NCBI GenBank assembly: GCA_963844315.1
Contig: CAWJOC010000030.1
Coordinates: 115,829-179,828 of the forward strand
Direction: 5' to 3'
DNA from: CAWAVN01 sp963844315
GTDB lineage: Bacteria > Planctomycetota > Planctomycetia > Planctomycetales > Planctomycetaceae
DNA length: 64,000 nt
Below, piece by piece: positions 29,001 to 38,988 of the stretch; position 1 is the stretch's first letter; each line of letters begins with the position of its first letter. The notes under the pieces are model-generated. The model ran no database searches. It was not told the DNA's origin and saw only the letters and a program-made list of their open reading frames with translations. The translations under genes were made by a program, and so were the position numbers.

Positions 29001-32000
29001 GGCGAGTTTGCCGGTCTCGTGGACGGGGCCATGTTCGTGGTCGGTGACACGACCTTCATGATCGACTACCAAGGCGGCGACGGAAACGATGTGGTCCTCA
29101 CGGTCGTCGATGTCACGATCCCGGTGCAATCGGTCGGCGTGACAGGGGACACTCCCACCGACGCCGACAACGATTACACCCGCATCAACAACGCCGTCCA
29201 GGCCGCGCCGTCGGGAGCGACGGTCATCCTGGAAGGCACGTTCGATTGGACGGAGACGTTCGCCAATGCGGATTGGGTGCTCGGCAGCGACGGCCTGAAT
29301 CGCCACGGATGACGATTACTCCATCTTGATTCCCTCGGGCCGAAGCAACGTCACCATCACCGCCGACATGCGGGGCGACGCCAGAATCCAAGGGCCGGGG
29401 GACGTGGCCGCCGTCAATCAGGAATCGGTGTTTCTCTCCGATTTCAGCGGGTCGAGCGGCGCCTATCTTGGGCTGGAGATTTCCAACCTCGAAATCTTTG
29501 ATTTCGACTTGTCCATCGGGTTGTTCTCGGGCGGGCCTGCCAACAAATTCCAGGATGTGAGCATTCTCAACAACCACATCCGCATCGCGACCGACACCAC
29601 GGCCGACTCCCTCCAGAACATCGGCATCCATTTGGGGACCGGACAGAACCAGACCATCCAAGGGAACATCATCGACATCGCCGGCAACGGAGTGAGCAAT
29701 TCCGGCGGCGGGCAATTCGCCGCGTCCGTCGGGCTGCAATCCAACACCCACGGCGGAACGTCTTATGATGGGCTTTTGATCGATAGCAACACCATCAACG
29801 TGCTCAATGCCCAATCCGCCGACGCGGAATTGGTCATCGGCATTTGGAAAACGGCCACGCTCATCTCAGCGACATCACTGTCAGCAACAACACTTTTAAC
29901 AACGTGGCGGGCGGAAATGACTCGGCACTTAATCTGCAGCGGGCGTTCCGTTTGACTTCGCATTCGAGCCCCACGACGACAGTAACCTATAGCGGGAATA
30001 CCGTGGAAGGCACGAACATTGGCTTCCAATACCAGGCAATCGCCGCGGGCCAAGACCCGATCGAACTGACGGCCAACACCGTGACCGGTGCCGGCACCGC
30101 GTTCTTGATTCAAGGGAACGGTTCGGGCACGTTGACCAACAACGTGGTCTCGAACTCCGGGACGGCGATCAGCGTCGCCATCGGATCGGCCACGAAGAGT
30201 TCCGCGTTCAACAACAGCATCACCGGCAGCACCGTCGCGGTGAACAACGCCGACACCGCGGTCTTCATTGCCTCCGGCAACTGGTGGGGTACAACGGATG
30301 AAAGTGACATTGCGGCCCTGATGACCGGCCCGGTGGACTTTACGCCGTATCTTAATAGCGGTACCGACACTTCGCTGGATGCCGGCTTCCAAGGCGATTT
30401 TTCGGTGCTCAATGTCACGGACCTTGGCTTCCAGACGGGTCTCACCGGGCGCATTCAGGAGGCTGTAAACCTTGTCACGGCGGGCGGGACCGTCAACGTC
30501 AACGATGGGGTTTTTGCCGAGGCTGTGACCATTAACAAAAACCTGACTTTGGATGGAGCGGCGCCGCTCACCATCCTCAATCCTGGCTTGCTGAATGGCA
30601 TTACCATTCTCGATGGGGCGAGTGAGCTTACGATCCGAGACCTTGAGGATCACCAATGCCGGCACCGGCATTGTCGATGCCAGCACCGCCACAATTAGCT
30701 CCCTCACCCTGGCCAATTTGCTGATCGATAGCTCGACTCAAGGCGGAGTGCTCAGCGATATTACCAGTCTGGATGTCACGCTGACGGCGACTGACGATAC
30801 GGCCAATATCGATGACTCGCAGTTCAACTCCACGGGACTGCAGTTGATCGCCTATTCGGGCGTCGGCACATTCGAGTTGAGCGGCGGCAATGGCAGCGAC
30901 ACCTTTAACGTTGATCCCATCAGCGCCACGATGCTCACGGTCAACGGCGACTTGCCACCGTCCCCAGCGGATCCAGGCGATACGCTCAATTACAACGGCC
31001 GGAATTGTTGTGTTTACGACATCCGATAGCGGGACAATCACGCAGCCCGGCTTTAATCCCGTGAACTTCACTGGCATTGAAACCTTAACGACCGATTCGT
31101 GACGGGAACCGACGGCGACTTCACAATCACCGCTGGTCCCGATGCCGATGATGGCGATGCCGATGAGTTTATTGTCCGCCAGGATGGCATGGGCAACATC
31201 GAAGTGGTCGTTAACGGCATGGTGGTGTTCTCCGAACCGGTCGGATCGTTCGACGATTTGACGATTCAAGGCTCCAGCGACGATGACACGTTGACGGTGG
31301 ATTACGTCAACGGCTCTCCCGTCCCTGATGGCGGGTTGGAATTTGAAGGAGGCGGTCCCGGCGACAACGATTCGCTCATTCTGCAAGGCGGAAACGTCGA
31401 ATCGGTGACGCACACCTTCACCAGCCCCTCCAGCGGATCGATTGAAATCGTGCCTCTCATTGGCACCGATGTCATCACCTATACGGGACTTGAACCCATC
31501 ACCGATCTGCTCGACGCCACCTTCCGCACTTTTAACTTCGGAGCGGCAAGTGATGAAATCACCTTGTCCGATGATGACACGGCAGACGATAACATCAACC
31601 GCATTTCCAGCGTGAGTTCCAGCGAAACGGTCGTTTTCCTCAGCCCGAGGGGAATGCTGACGATCAACACGGGAAGCGGCAACGATACGCTGTCGCTTGA
31701 GGAACTGGACAGCCAATTCATTGAGCCCGGCGTCGCCGTGAACGGCGGAAACGGCGCGGACACGTTTGACGTGTTGGCCGCGACCGGCTTGGGGATTTAT
31801 CTGCTCAACGGCGAAGCCGGGGCCGACACGTTCAACATCACCCCCGTGGCCACAGACGGAGCGGAGATCATCATCGCCGGTGGTGCTCCCGGCATCCAGC
31901 CCGGCGACACGCTGAACTATGACGGGTCCGGGAATGAGATGGTGACCGTCACCGGAACGGGCAGCGGGACAATCACTGACGCGGGCTTTGAGACCGTGAC

Positions 32001-33863
32001 CTTCAGCGGCATTGAAACCTTGAACACCGCCAACCCGCCCACGCTTTCGATCGCGGATGCCCAAATCGTCGAAGGCACGGGCGGAACCACCACGTTGATC
32101 TTTACCGTCACGCTCACCAACGGCAGTTTGAATCCGGTGACAGTCACCGTAGGCACAGAGACGGGACTCGCCATCGCCGGGGAGGACTTCCAAAGCTCGA
32201 ACATTACGCTGACCTTCACTCCGGGCGGGCCCCTGACCCAAACCTTCAGCGTGCCGATCATCACGGATGCCATCGTCGAATTGGATGAGCCGTTCTTCGT
32301 GATTCTCAGCGATCCCAGCGGAGCAACTCTTGAGGACGGCGTCGCCGTCGGAACGATTCTCGACGATGACGGCCCCGCGACAATTTCCATTGATAGTGTC
32401 ACGCAGGCGGAAGGAGACAACGGATCCACGATGTTCAACTTCACCATCACCTTGGACCGCGAAGTCGATGTCGCCGTCAGCGTGGATGTCAGCACTTTTG
32501 ATATCTTCAGCCTGGACCGCGCCACCCCTGGCGTCGATTTCACGACAAAAATGCAAACGCTGACCTTCCTGCCGGGCGAGACCACCAAGACGTTCTCGGT
32601 GGAAATCCTCGGGGATACCATTCAGGAACGCGATGAACCTTTCCGGGTGGACTTGAGCAATGTCCAAGCCCAAGGGCGGGATGTCCAAGTCAGCAGCACC
32701 AGCGGAATGGGAACCGGCACGATCCAAAACGATGATTCCATGATCGTCGCGGCAGCCGATGCCAGCCCCCAACCCCGCATCAATGTATTCGACCAGACCG
32801 GAGTTCCGCGGCTGAGCATTTTGGCCTTCGAGGACAATTTCGCGGGCGGCGTCCGGGTGGCCACTGGCGATATGAACGGCGATGGCACGCCGGACATCAT
32901 CGCGGCGGCAGGTCCGGGCGGCGGACCGCACGTGCGGATTTTCGACGGCGTCACCGGGCAGCAAATCACGGGGCCGCTGGGAAGTTTCTATGCTTATAAT
33001 TCCAGTTTCGTTGGCGGCGTGTTCGTGGCTTTGGCCGATATCAATGGCGACATGCAACTGGATGTCATCACCGGAGCCGATGCCGGCGGCGGGTCGCACG
33101 TCAGGGTCTTCGACGGGAGCACAGGCGCGGAACTCGCAAGCTTCATGGCGTTTGAATCCGATTTCACCGGCGGCGTCCGCGTGGCTGCGGGCGATGTGAC
33201 GGGCGATGGCACACCCGACATCATCGCAGGCAAAGGTCCAGGCGATGATTCCGAAGTCCGCACGTTCGATGGCTCGACCAGCCTGCAAATCGCTGGTCCT
33301 TTGGGGAGTTTTCTCGCCTATGGAGGCTTCGGCGGTGGAGTTTATGTCGCGGCAGGCGACCTCAACGGCGACATGCAAGCGGAGATCATTACGGGCGCAG
33401 GTCCTGGGGGCGGGCCGCACGTCAAAGTCTTCAGCCCGATTGATGGCTCCGAACTTCTGAGCTACTTTGCCTATGCTGCCGGCTTCACGGGCGGCGTGGC
33501 GTGGCGGCCGGCGATATGAACGGCGATGGCCAAGTGGAAATCATCACAGCCGCCGGTCCGGGCGCCGGATCGCACGTGCGTTCGTTCAACGGCATGTCGG
33601 GCCTGCAAGTCTCCTCGCCCTTGGGCAGCTTCCTCGCGTTTGAGATCTCTTTCACGGGCGGGGTCTTCGTCGCCGGGGTGCTGCCTCAGCAGTCCCCGAC
33701 GCCCATGTCATCCACATCGGAATTGGCAGACAATGAAACCCTGCTGCTGTCCGAACCCGAATCGTCCGACGAAGAAATCCCTGGAGAGAGCGTTTTCGAT
33801 CTTGACGATCTCTTCGCCGATGAAAGCTTGCTCGGCGATCTTCTGACGGAGGAATTTGCCTGA
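26045..33863 (+). CDS. Giant extracellular protein with parallel beta-helix, Calx-beta and FG-GAP repeats (many frameshifts)
   Basis: ATG 26045 follows AGGTG and encodes a basic N terminus ending LLEDRTLLAAVTF, the planctomycete extracellular-protein signature. Coding then continues to TGA 33861-33863 through about twelve frames, with breaks near 26300, 26560, 26820, 27270, 28300, 28600, 29310, 29860, 29950, 30650, 31010, 31100 and 33500. Residues up to ~30.7 kb are NosD/pectate-lyase-like beta-helix repeats (GNTFEQIHT, ISGDN-like, NNVVSNSGTAISV). Two Calx-beta domains follow (32035-32370, 32380-32745), then about five FG-GAP/VCBS-like repeats of ~165 bases with motif GDMNGDGTPDIIAAAGPGGG (32800-33670). 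An acidic C terminus ends the protein (~2,600 residues). Likely cell-surface and calcium-binding. The breaks may be assembly indels or decay. Confidence 0.8.
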
Positions 33864-33924
33864 GACCCGATAGCAAGTATGTAATGCCAGCCTTCCGTCG
33901 TCTGTTGCCGCCGTATTGAATGCG

Positions 33925-34116
33925 TCATTCCCGTTGTTGCTCCGTGATCTGCGTATTTGCCGTTTGATGAAACTCGGCGGTGAGTTCCTCGCTGGTCCTT
34001 TGCCCCAACGCCTTCTCGATGAACTCGCTGGCCTGTCGGCACTCGGAGCCGGCAAAACCTTTCGTTTCGACTTTCGTTTGCCCGTCCGGTTGAATGATAA
34101 TCTCAATGGTCTGCAT
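33925..34116 (-). CDS. DUF2997 family protein
   Basis: 63 residues, MQTIEIIIQPDGQTKVETKG followed by FAGSECRQASEFIEKALG, the diagnostic pattern of DUF2997. This family is usually encoded directly beside DUF1257 (Ycf35-like) in cyanobacteria and planctomycetes. Here the DUF1257 tail at 34103 overlaps its start. Function is unknown. It is intact, while its partner is truncated. Confidence 0.85.
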   Translation of the reverse strand: MQTIEIIIQPDGQTKVETKGFAGSECRQASEFIEKALGQRTSEELTAEFHQTANTQITEQQRE

Positions 34117-34262
34117 GTTGGTCTCCGACGTGAATGGTCAGTTTGATGGAGCCGCATTCGAGTTGCTGCTCGGTAACGCTATGGCCCTGCCGACGGCTTT
34201 CGATTTTCGTTCGCTCGACGGCATACGCTTGGAGAAACCGATGGAGTTCCTCCTGCTTGCCC
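34103..34262 (-). pseudogene. DUF1257 (Ycf35-like), C-terminal fragment
   Basis: On the minus strand WGKQEELHRFLQAYAVERTK, IESRRQGHSVTEQQLECGSI and KLTIHVGD match the last ~50 residues of DUF1257 proteins, ending at TGA 34103-34105, which overlaps the ATG of the DUF2997 gene. Nothing recognisable lies upstream: the N-terminal ~80 residues are missing, exactly on the side where the serine-recombinase unit begins. Insertion or rearrangement by that element may have removed them. Confidence 0.7.
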
Positions 34263-34399
34263 CAGAAGCAGCAAACATAAGACGCGCAAGTAAACCGCGC
34301 TGGTTTATTGTCCGAGTTTCCGTTATTGTCTGTTTTTGCATTGTTGGATCTCGCAAATTGGTACGAGGCTCATCACAACACGACTCCAGGAGGAAGGTC

Positions 34400-34590
34400 A
34401 TGCGAGACAGGCAGGAAGGAATTTTTTTTCACCGGAACCGAAGCCCAGCCAGCGGATAGCCTTGCATCGCCTCTGGGAGGTCATGCCCCCAGAAGTTCGT
34501 CAGCGGACGCTGCAAGTGCTCGGTCGAATCGTCGGACAACAGCTTCAGCTTCCTCCAAAGAGCAAGGAGGGGCATCATGAAGACTGCTGA
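34400..34590 (+). CDS. Short protein preceding the serine recombinase (frameshifted at a T8 run)
   Basis: CCAGGAGGAAGGTC before ATG 34400 is a very strong ribosome-binding site. The frame MRDRQEGIFF meets a T8 tract at 34421-34428. Correcting it by one base continues SPEPKPSQRIALHRLWEVMP, PEVRQRTLQVLGRIVGQQLQ and ends EGHHEDC, overlapping the recombinase ATG (34577). A short protein with 'LW..LP...R......LGR.' commonly precedes this recombinase type in planctomycetes. It may be a directionality or regulatory partner; function unknown. Confidence 0.6.
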
Positions 34591-36739
34591 GCCAAGAAAC
34601 GCCACGCCGGCTTCCTCTCCACCGAGTGAATCGTTCAGTCGAACAAATTCCCCGAAGGTTCTGCCAGGCCACCTGGAGAAACTCGCGATTGTGTATGTGC
34701 GGCAATCTTCACCCACACAGGTTTTGGAGCATCGAGAGTCCACAGCGCGGCAGTATGGATTTGCCGAGCAGGCGGTCGCCTTCGGTTGGCCGCGTGAGCG
34801 TGTCCTGATCATCGACGAAGACCTGGGGAAGAGCGGTCGCACCGCCGAAGGCCGTAGCGGCTTTCAGCGCCTGATCACCGAAGTGACTTTGAACCATGTT
34901 GGCATGGTTCTCGGCTTGGAAATGAGCCGCCTCGCTCGTTCCTCCAAGGACTGGCATGCGTTCTTTGAAATGTGCGCCGTTTTCGGCACGCTCATCGCCG
35001 ATGCCGATGGCGTCTACGATGGCAATGACCCCAATGACCGGCTTCTGCTGGGCCTCAAGGGGATCATGAGTGAAATGGAATTACATATCATGCGTAATCG
35101 CCTGGAACGCGGCCGGGACAATAAGGCACAGCGGGGTGAGCTGTTCTTCAGTGTTCCGGTGGGTTACGTGATCTTGCCGACGGGGGAAGTGGACTTTGAT
35201 CCCGATGAGCAGGCCCAGGAAGTCATCCGGTTGATCTTCGATAAGTTCGATGAGCTGGGCACCATCTATGGGGTGTTTCATTGGCTGATCCGCAATGACA
35301 TCAAGTTGCCAATTCGGCCCCGGGCAGGAGCCAAGAAGGGGCAACTGGACTGGCGCCGCCCAAGCATCTCGTACTTTGGCGAATGTGCTGGCTCATCCGA
35401 TTTACGCGGGGGCGTACGCCTTTGGTCGTCAGTCGGCCGATCCGAAACGCAAGTTGTCTCCCACGAAGTATCGACCGCGGGTGCCGATGGAGCAGTGGAA
35501 AGTGCTCCTCAAAGACCGGCTGCCCGCGTACATCACCTGGGAGCGTTATCTGCAAAACCGAGAGCGGATCAAGCAAAACAGGAATCGATTCGATTGCCAG
35601 GGTGCGCCTCGCTCTGGTGTCACGCTGCTTTCGGGGTTGCTGGTCTGTGGCCATTGCGGCCGGCGGATGCGGACTCTCTATCACGCCCACGGCAAGGCCC
35701 AGTATGTACTGCAACCAGCGAGAACTCACGGGACTCGGACCTGCGCTGTCCAGGACTGGCGGCGCGGGCTGTGGATGATTTGGTCGCTCAGCAAGTCTTG
35801 CGTGCACTCGAACCCGCAGCCGTCGAGTTGAGCCTACGAGCCCAGGCTGACGTCGAGCAAGAACGCATGCGACTCGAAAAACACTGGCAGCAACGCCGCC
35901 AGCGGGCGCGCTACGACACGGAGTTGGCGGAGCGGCGTTACCAAGCGGTTGATCCCGAAAACCGTCTGGTGGCGGGCACACTGGAAAAACGCTGGGAGCA
36001 GCTACTCGTCGAGGAGAAGCAACTTCAGGAAGACTATGATCGCTTCCGGAGTGAAACGCCGATCCGTTTGAGCCCGGAAGAACGGAAACGGATTACCGCC
36101 CTCACATCAGACATCCCTGCCTTGTGGAAGGAGCCAGGCACAACGAACGTCGATCGAAAGCAGATCGTGCGCTGCCTGGTCGAACGTGTGACCGTTCAAG
36201 TGGATTCCGGCAGCGAGCTCACGGGAGTGACGATTCATTGGGCGGGCGGTTATGAGAGCCAGCATGAGATCGTTCGTCCCGTGCGGCGATATGAGCAACT
36301 CCGCGACTTAGAGCCGTTACTTGACCGCGCCCAAGAGTTGCGTGCGAACGGGCAGACCATAAGCCAAATTGCCGAGCAACTGAACAGGGAAGGGTTCCAC
36401 ACCCCAACAGGCCGAGGGCGAATCAAAGCCCCGATGGTCATCAAACTCCTAGAGCGTCGAGGCGTCATTCCGGACGAGCGTGCGAACAAGGGATTGCTCG
36501 GCGACCACGAATGGTGGCTCTCCGATCTGGCTGACGAGTTGCAAACGACCCGATCCAAACTCCAGGAGTGGGCCCTCCGTGGCTGGGTGCAGGGAAGAAA
36601 AACACCGGTGCAAGGTTGCTGGGTTCTTTGGGCCGACAAGGACGAACTCCGGCGACTGCGTGCATTGATCAAGAAGAGCAAACCCGGAAAAAATCGTCAC
36701 GCCAGCGATTTGAAACGACCGAAGAAACGGCCAAAATGA
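34577..36739 (+). CDS. Large serine recombinase
   Basis: 720 residues. The resolvase catalytic domain (~1-190) has the nucleophile Ser in VYVRQSSPTQVLEHRES and the conserved RLARSSKDWHAF and GLKGIMSEMELH segments. The recombinase domain and zinc ribbon lie at ~200-400, and the C-terminal coiled coil (LEKHWQQRRQRARYDTELAE) and helix-turn-helix tail (ISQIAEQLNREGFHTPTGRG) follow. Between about 35375 and 35770 coding is in a second frame (TLANVLAHPIYAGAYAFGRQ, CGHCGRRMRTLYHAHGKAQY): two compensating indels scramble the zinc ribbon in the uninterrupted frame. It mediates site-specific DNA integration/excision. It is flanked on both sides by broken DUF1257 copies on the opposite strand. Confidence 0.9.
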   Translation: MKTAEPRNATPASSPPSESFSRTNSPKVLPGHLEKLAIVYVRQSSPTQVLEHRESTARQYGFAEQAVAFGWPRERVLIIDEDLGKSGRTAEGRSGFQRLITEVTLNHVGMVLGLEMSRLARSSKDWHAFFEMCAVFGTLIADADGVYDGNDPNDRLLLGLKGIMSEMELHIMRNRLERGRDNKAQRGELFFSVPVGYVILPTGEVDFDPDEQAQEVIRLIFDKFDELGTIYGVFHWLIRNDIKLPIRPRAGAKKGQLDWRRPSISYFGECAGSSDLRGGVRLWSSVGRSETQVVSHEVSTAGADGAVESAPQRPAARVHHLGALSAKPRADQAKQESIRLPGCASLWCHAAFGVAGLWPLRPADADSLSRPRQGPVCTATSENSRDSDLRCPGLAARAVDDLVAQQVLRALEPAAVELSLRAQADVEQERMRLEKHWQQRRQRARYDTELAERRYQAVDPENRLVAGTLEKRWEQLLVEEKQLQEDYDRFRSETPIRLSPEERKRITALTSDIPALWKEPGTTNVDRKQIVRCLVERVTVQVDSGSELTGVTIHWAGGYESQHEIVRPVRRYEQLRDLEPLLDRAQELRANGQTISQIAEQLNREGFHTPTGRGRIKAPMVIKLLERRGVIPDERANKGLLGDHEWWLSDLADELQTTRSKLQEWALRGWVQGRKTPVQGCWVLWADKDELRRLRALIKKSKPGKNRHASDLKRPKKRPK

Positions 36740-36776
36740 GGCTGATTCCAAGCGACCTCGCCGCTTGGCATGTTGA

Positions 36777-37132
36777 TCAGGTGGCGATTTGAACCACAAT
36801 GCTCCCATCTTGACGGGCTTGCTCAGTCACACAGTAACCCTTTTTCCTGGCTTCCATCTTTGCTTTCTCGACCGCGTACATTTGGAGCAGCTGGCCAAGT
36901 TTTTCTGGATCGCCCCAGCGGCCCTCGTAATTATCGTACTTGAGCGATCCGTCCGAGGTATCAATGACAACGGGATATCGCCAGCCGGGGAGATTGACTG
37001 ACAACCCGGTCGCGTCTGCGCTGAACAATCGGACGCGAGCGTGTACGGGTTCAGCAAGTCCGAGCCGGCAGCAAGCCGCGTTAGCGCGGCCGCATCGTAA
37101 ACTCTGGTTTCAATCACGACGATGTGGGACAT
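36777..37132 (-). CDS. DUF1257 (Ycf35-like) protein (frameshifted)
   Basis: ATG 37132 gives MSHIVVIETRVYDAAALTR. One indel near 37070 restores CRLGLAEPVHARVRLFSADA, TGLSVNLPGWRYPVVIDTSD and YAVEKAKMEARKKGYCVTEQ, ending at 36777. This is a full-length member (~118 residues) of the family found in plastid genomes (ycf35) and bacteria, function unknown. It is the least damaged of four copies in this region (34103, 36777, 37183, ~37700). Confidence 0.75.
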
Positions 37133-37182
37133 TAGCTTTTCTCCTGTACTGTTCTAAACCGGCACTCTTCACAATGGAGGTA

Positions 37183-37416
37183 TCATGTCTGGCCCTTCCA
37201 GCGCTCGCCAAAGTTGTCGTAGCGGACCTCGCCCGTCGCGAGATCGCAGACCGCGGGAAAACGCCAGCCGGGGAGATGGACTCCCAGGCCGGTCGCTTCG
37301 CTGCTGAAGAGACGGAATGTGCCGTGGACCGGATCGGGAAGATGCCGACGCCTGGCAGCGGCAAGGGTCGCTTCGGCGTCTTTGACTTGGGTTTTGATGT
37401 GGACGATGTGCGACAC
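37183..37416 (-). pseudogene. DUF1257 (Ycf35-like), C-terminally truncated copy
   Basis: MSHIVHIKTQVKDAEATLAA, LPDPVHGTFRLFSSEATGLG and VHLPGWRFPAVCDLATGEVR are the first two thirds of DUF1257, ending RWKGQT where the family continues with the 'YAVEKA' helix. The missing ~45 residues make it probably non-functional, although a shortened protein cannot be excluded. It lies 50 bases upstream (on the minus strand) of the fuller copy, forming a tandem repeat diverged in sequence. Confidence 0.7.
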
Positions 37417-37699
37417 GGGTTCCTTTCGACGCTACGAGGGGGATGGTGTCAGTCCGGGCAGCCTGTGATGCCCTCAGCCGGGAAATCCACTGAGACGCCC
37501 CCAGGCGGCTCTCAGGGCCTTCTGAGCAAAGAAAGACCTCCGGTTCGGGATGGGGCGACCTGCCAGCAGAGGGCAATTCTGGGGCTCCTGGCGGGGTCAA
37601 AGTTCCCAGGTAACGGTTCTCCAGACTTGGCCGTTCGGCGGCTTGGTAAACTAGAGAACTTGGGGGTTTTGTGAGTTTGTGATGGGCTCTCCAGGACGG

Positions 37700-37810
37700 T
37701 TGATTCACCGCCAAAATACGCCAAAACGTGCCGTGAGTTGGGTCCGGAAGACACAGACACTGGCAGGCGGCGCGGGCCGCTGCGGCATTTTTGACCGGGT
37801 TGTGCGACAT
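37700..37810 (-). pseudogene. DUF1257-like N-terminal fragment
   Basis: ATG 37810 on the minus strand reads MSHNPVKNAAAARAACQCLC and LPDPTHGTFW, matching the first ~35 residues of DUF1257 proteins (MSHIVxIKT...AACxRLxLPxPVHGTFRLF). After that the frame diverges. Together with the copies at 37183 and 36777 it forms a row of three starts on the same strand. Confidence 0.5.
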
Positions 37811-37971
37811 TTTGGGTTCCATTCGATGTTGGGAGAGCTGACGGTGAGAAAAGTCCTCGGAGTTTTTGCGGGCCGGCAAAAACTCCAGTTTGAAGTATCT
37901 AGGATCAGAAGACCCCACCGGCCACGATGTCTGGTGGGTGAATCTAATCCAGTTTTCCCGTCACGATTGTC

Positions 37972-38586
37972 TCAGACCAATACCAGTTCGCCTTGAAACT
38001 GTTGCCACGCCTCGCACAACTCACGCCGCAGTTGCGAAACCCGACCCGCGGAGATGTTGAACTGCTGGGCGATCCAACTCGTCGCGTGGCCCCTGGCCAA
38101 CTTGAGGGCCAACTTTCTGTCCCGCCGGGAAAGTGACCTCAGAAAATCCCGGAAGTCGATCCGGAACGCGGCCAGATCGGCGGGGGTGGAGTGACGATCT
38201 TCCACGACCATCTCGGTCCACTCTTCGTTCCGGTCATCCCAACGGTGCAGGCTTTGGACTTCGACGCTTTTCCGTTGCTGGCAGTGCTGAGAGGACACAT
38301 CGTGGACGTTGAGACTCGTCCCTACTCGGCGACCGTCCTGCACTTGGGCCACGGCATACTTGGCGAGGGAACTCCACGTCGCCACGTGAGTTCGACCCTG
38401 TTCGGCCAGGCGGGCAAAAGCGACGCAGGCATTGCACACCATTTCTTGGACGGCCTCCGCCCGCGCTTCCCGATTGCGGTCGCGAAAGACGATGCGGGCG
38501 TGTTGTTCGATTCTGGGCAGCATCTCGATGAAGGCTTCGTGCCAACAAGCGGACGGAACGGACGAAGCTGCGGACAACTTGGACAT
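37972..38586 (-). CDS. Sigma-factor-like helix-turn-helix regulator
   Basis: ATG 38586 with AGGAG seven bases upstream. ~204 residues: an N-terminal segment RIVFRDRNREARAEAVQEMV resembles sigma region 2 ('D.EDA.QEV..'), and the C-terminal LSRRDRKLALKLARGHATSW and IAQQFNISAGRVSQLRREL form a region-4-like HTH. Proteins of this type are common in planctomycete accessory islands and probably recruit RNA polymerase or bind DNA. The gene carries the leader hairpin found also before the ubiquitin-like operon, so the two may be co-regulated. It stands upstream of the DUF1257 copies, all on the minus strand. Confidence 0.75.
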   Translation of the reverse strand: MSKLSAASSVPSACWHEAFIEMLPRIEQHARIVFRDRNREARAEAVQEMVCNACVAFARLAEQGRTHVATWSSLAKYAVAQVQDGRRVGTSLNVHDVSSQHCQQRKSVEVQSLHRWDDRNEEWTEMVVEDRHSTPADLAAFRIDFRDFLRSLSRRDRKLALKLARGHATSWIAQQFNISAGRVSQLRRELCEAWQQFQGELVLV

Positions 38587-38608
38587 GGGACGAACTCCTG
38601 GAAAAAGA

Positions 38609-38630
38609 GCCGCCCCACGCCGGAGGCGGC
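38609..38630 (-). promoter_or_regulatory. Leader hairpin before the sigma-like gene
   Basis: Minus strand GCCGCC/GGCGGC, 6 bp stem, loop TCCGGCGTGG, 23 bases before ATG 38586, with the ribosome-binding site between. The loop is identical to that of the hairpin at 24274-24300 while the stem differs and still pairs. A second strong hairpin (CCCGCGA/TCGCGGG) lies about 20 bases further upstream at 38651-38668. Confidence 0.55.
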
Positions 38631-38887
38631 GTGTTGAGGGAAACACACCGCCCCCGCGACAATCGCGGGAGCCATACGAAAAAAAGCCCAGTTTTGACGG
38701 AAAGAGTGTCAAAATCAGGCATTTCAAACGCGAAAATTCATGGCTTTGAGGGCTAACCTGTATACATGTATTGTGACACGCTCGACCATACTTATTTAGA
38801 TCGTTGGCATTGGATGGTTCAGATTCTTCCTGGATGGGAAAGTTGGACCATGTTTTCGCCGGGCACTTGCCGCAAAAAGCCCTCTCT

Positions 38888-38903
38888 TGAAAACGTTTTC
38901 AAT
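38888..38903. promoter_or_regulatory. Perfect palindrome, operator-like
   Basis: TTGAAAACGTTTTCAA is a 16 bp perfect palindrome of the LacI/GalR operator type, in a gene-free region. The same 16 bp occurs at 60457-60472, and a variant with the same 12 bp core (CCGAAAACGTTTTCGG) at 51849-51864. Confidence 0.4.
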
Positions 38904-38988
38904 ACGCAATTCAATCGCTGTCACGCAGACCCGAGGCAGTGCGGAATGAGTCTTACATATGATCCAAAAGGCAGATCCTGCTAACGGC

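Noticed and set aside
30628..33420. A 930-codon open frame on the minus strand.
   Set aside because: It mirrors the surface-protein gene; the product is low in hydrophobic cores and rich in Gly/Asp/Arg from the complement of repeats, with no domain. The plus-strand frames carry clear Calx-beta and FG-GAP motifs.
32800..33670. A CRISPR-like array because of regular ~165-base repeats.
   Set aside because: The period equals the FG-GAP protein repeat, the copies are diverged at codon level, and no short identical direct repeats or cas genes exist.
34577..36739. Treating the recombinase as fully intact because its frame has no stop.
   Set aside because: Between ~35375 and ~35770 the conserved zinc-ribbon sequence is in another frame, so two compensating indels are present.
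38766..38984. Small open frame (72 codons) near the palindrome at 38888.
   Set aside because: No conserved motif; composition unlike real genes; interrupted by operator-like and tRNA-like sequence.
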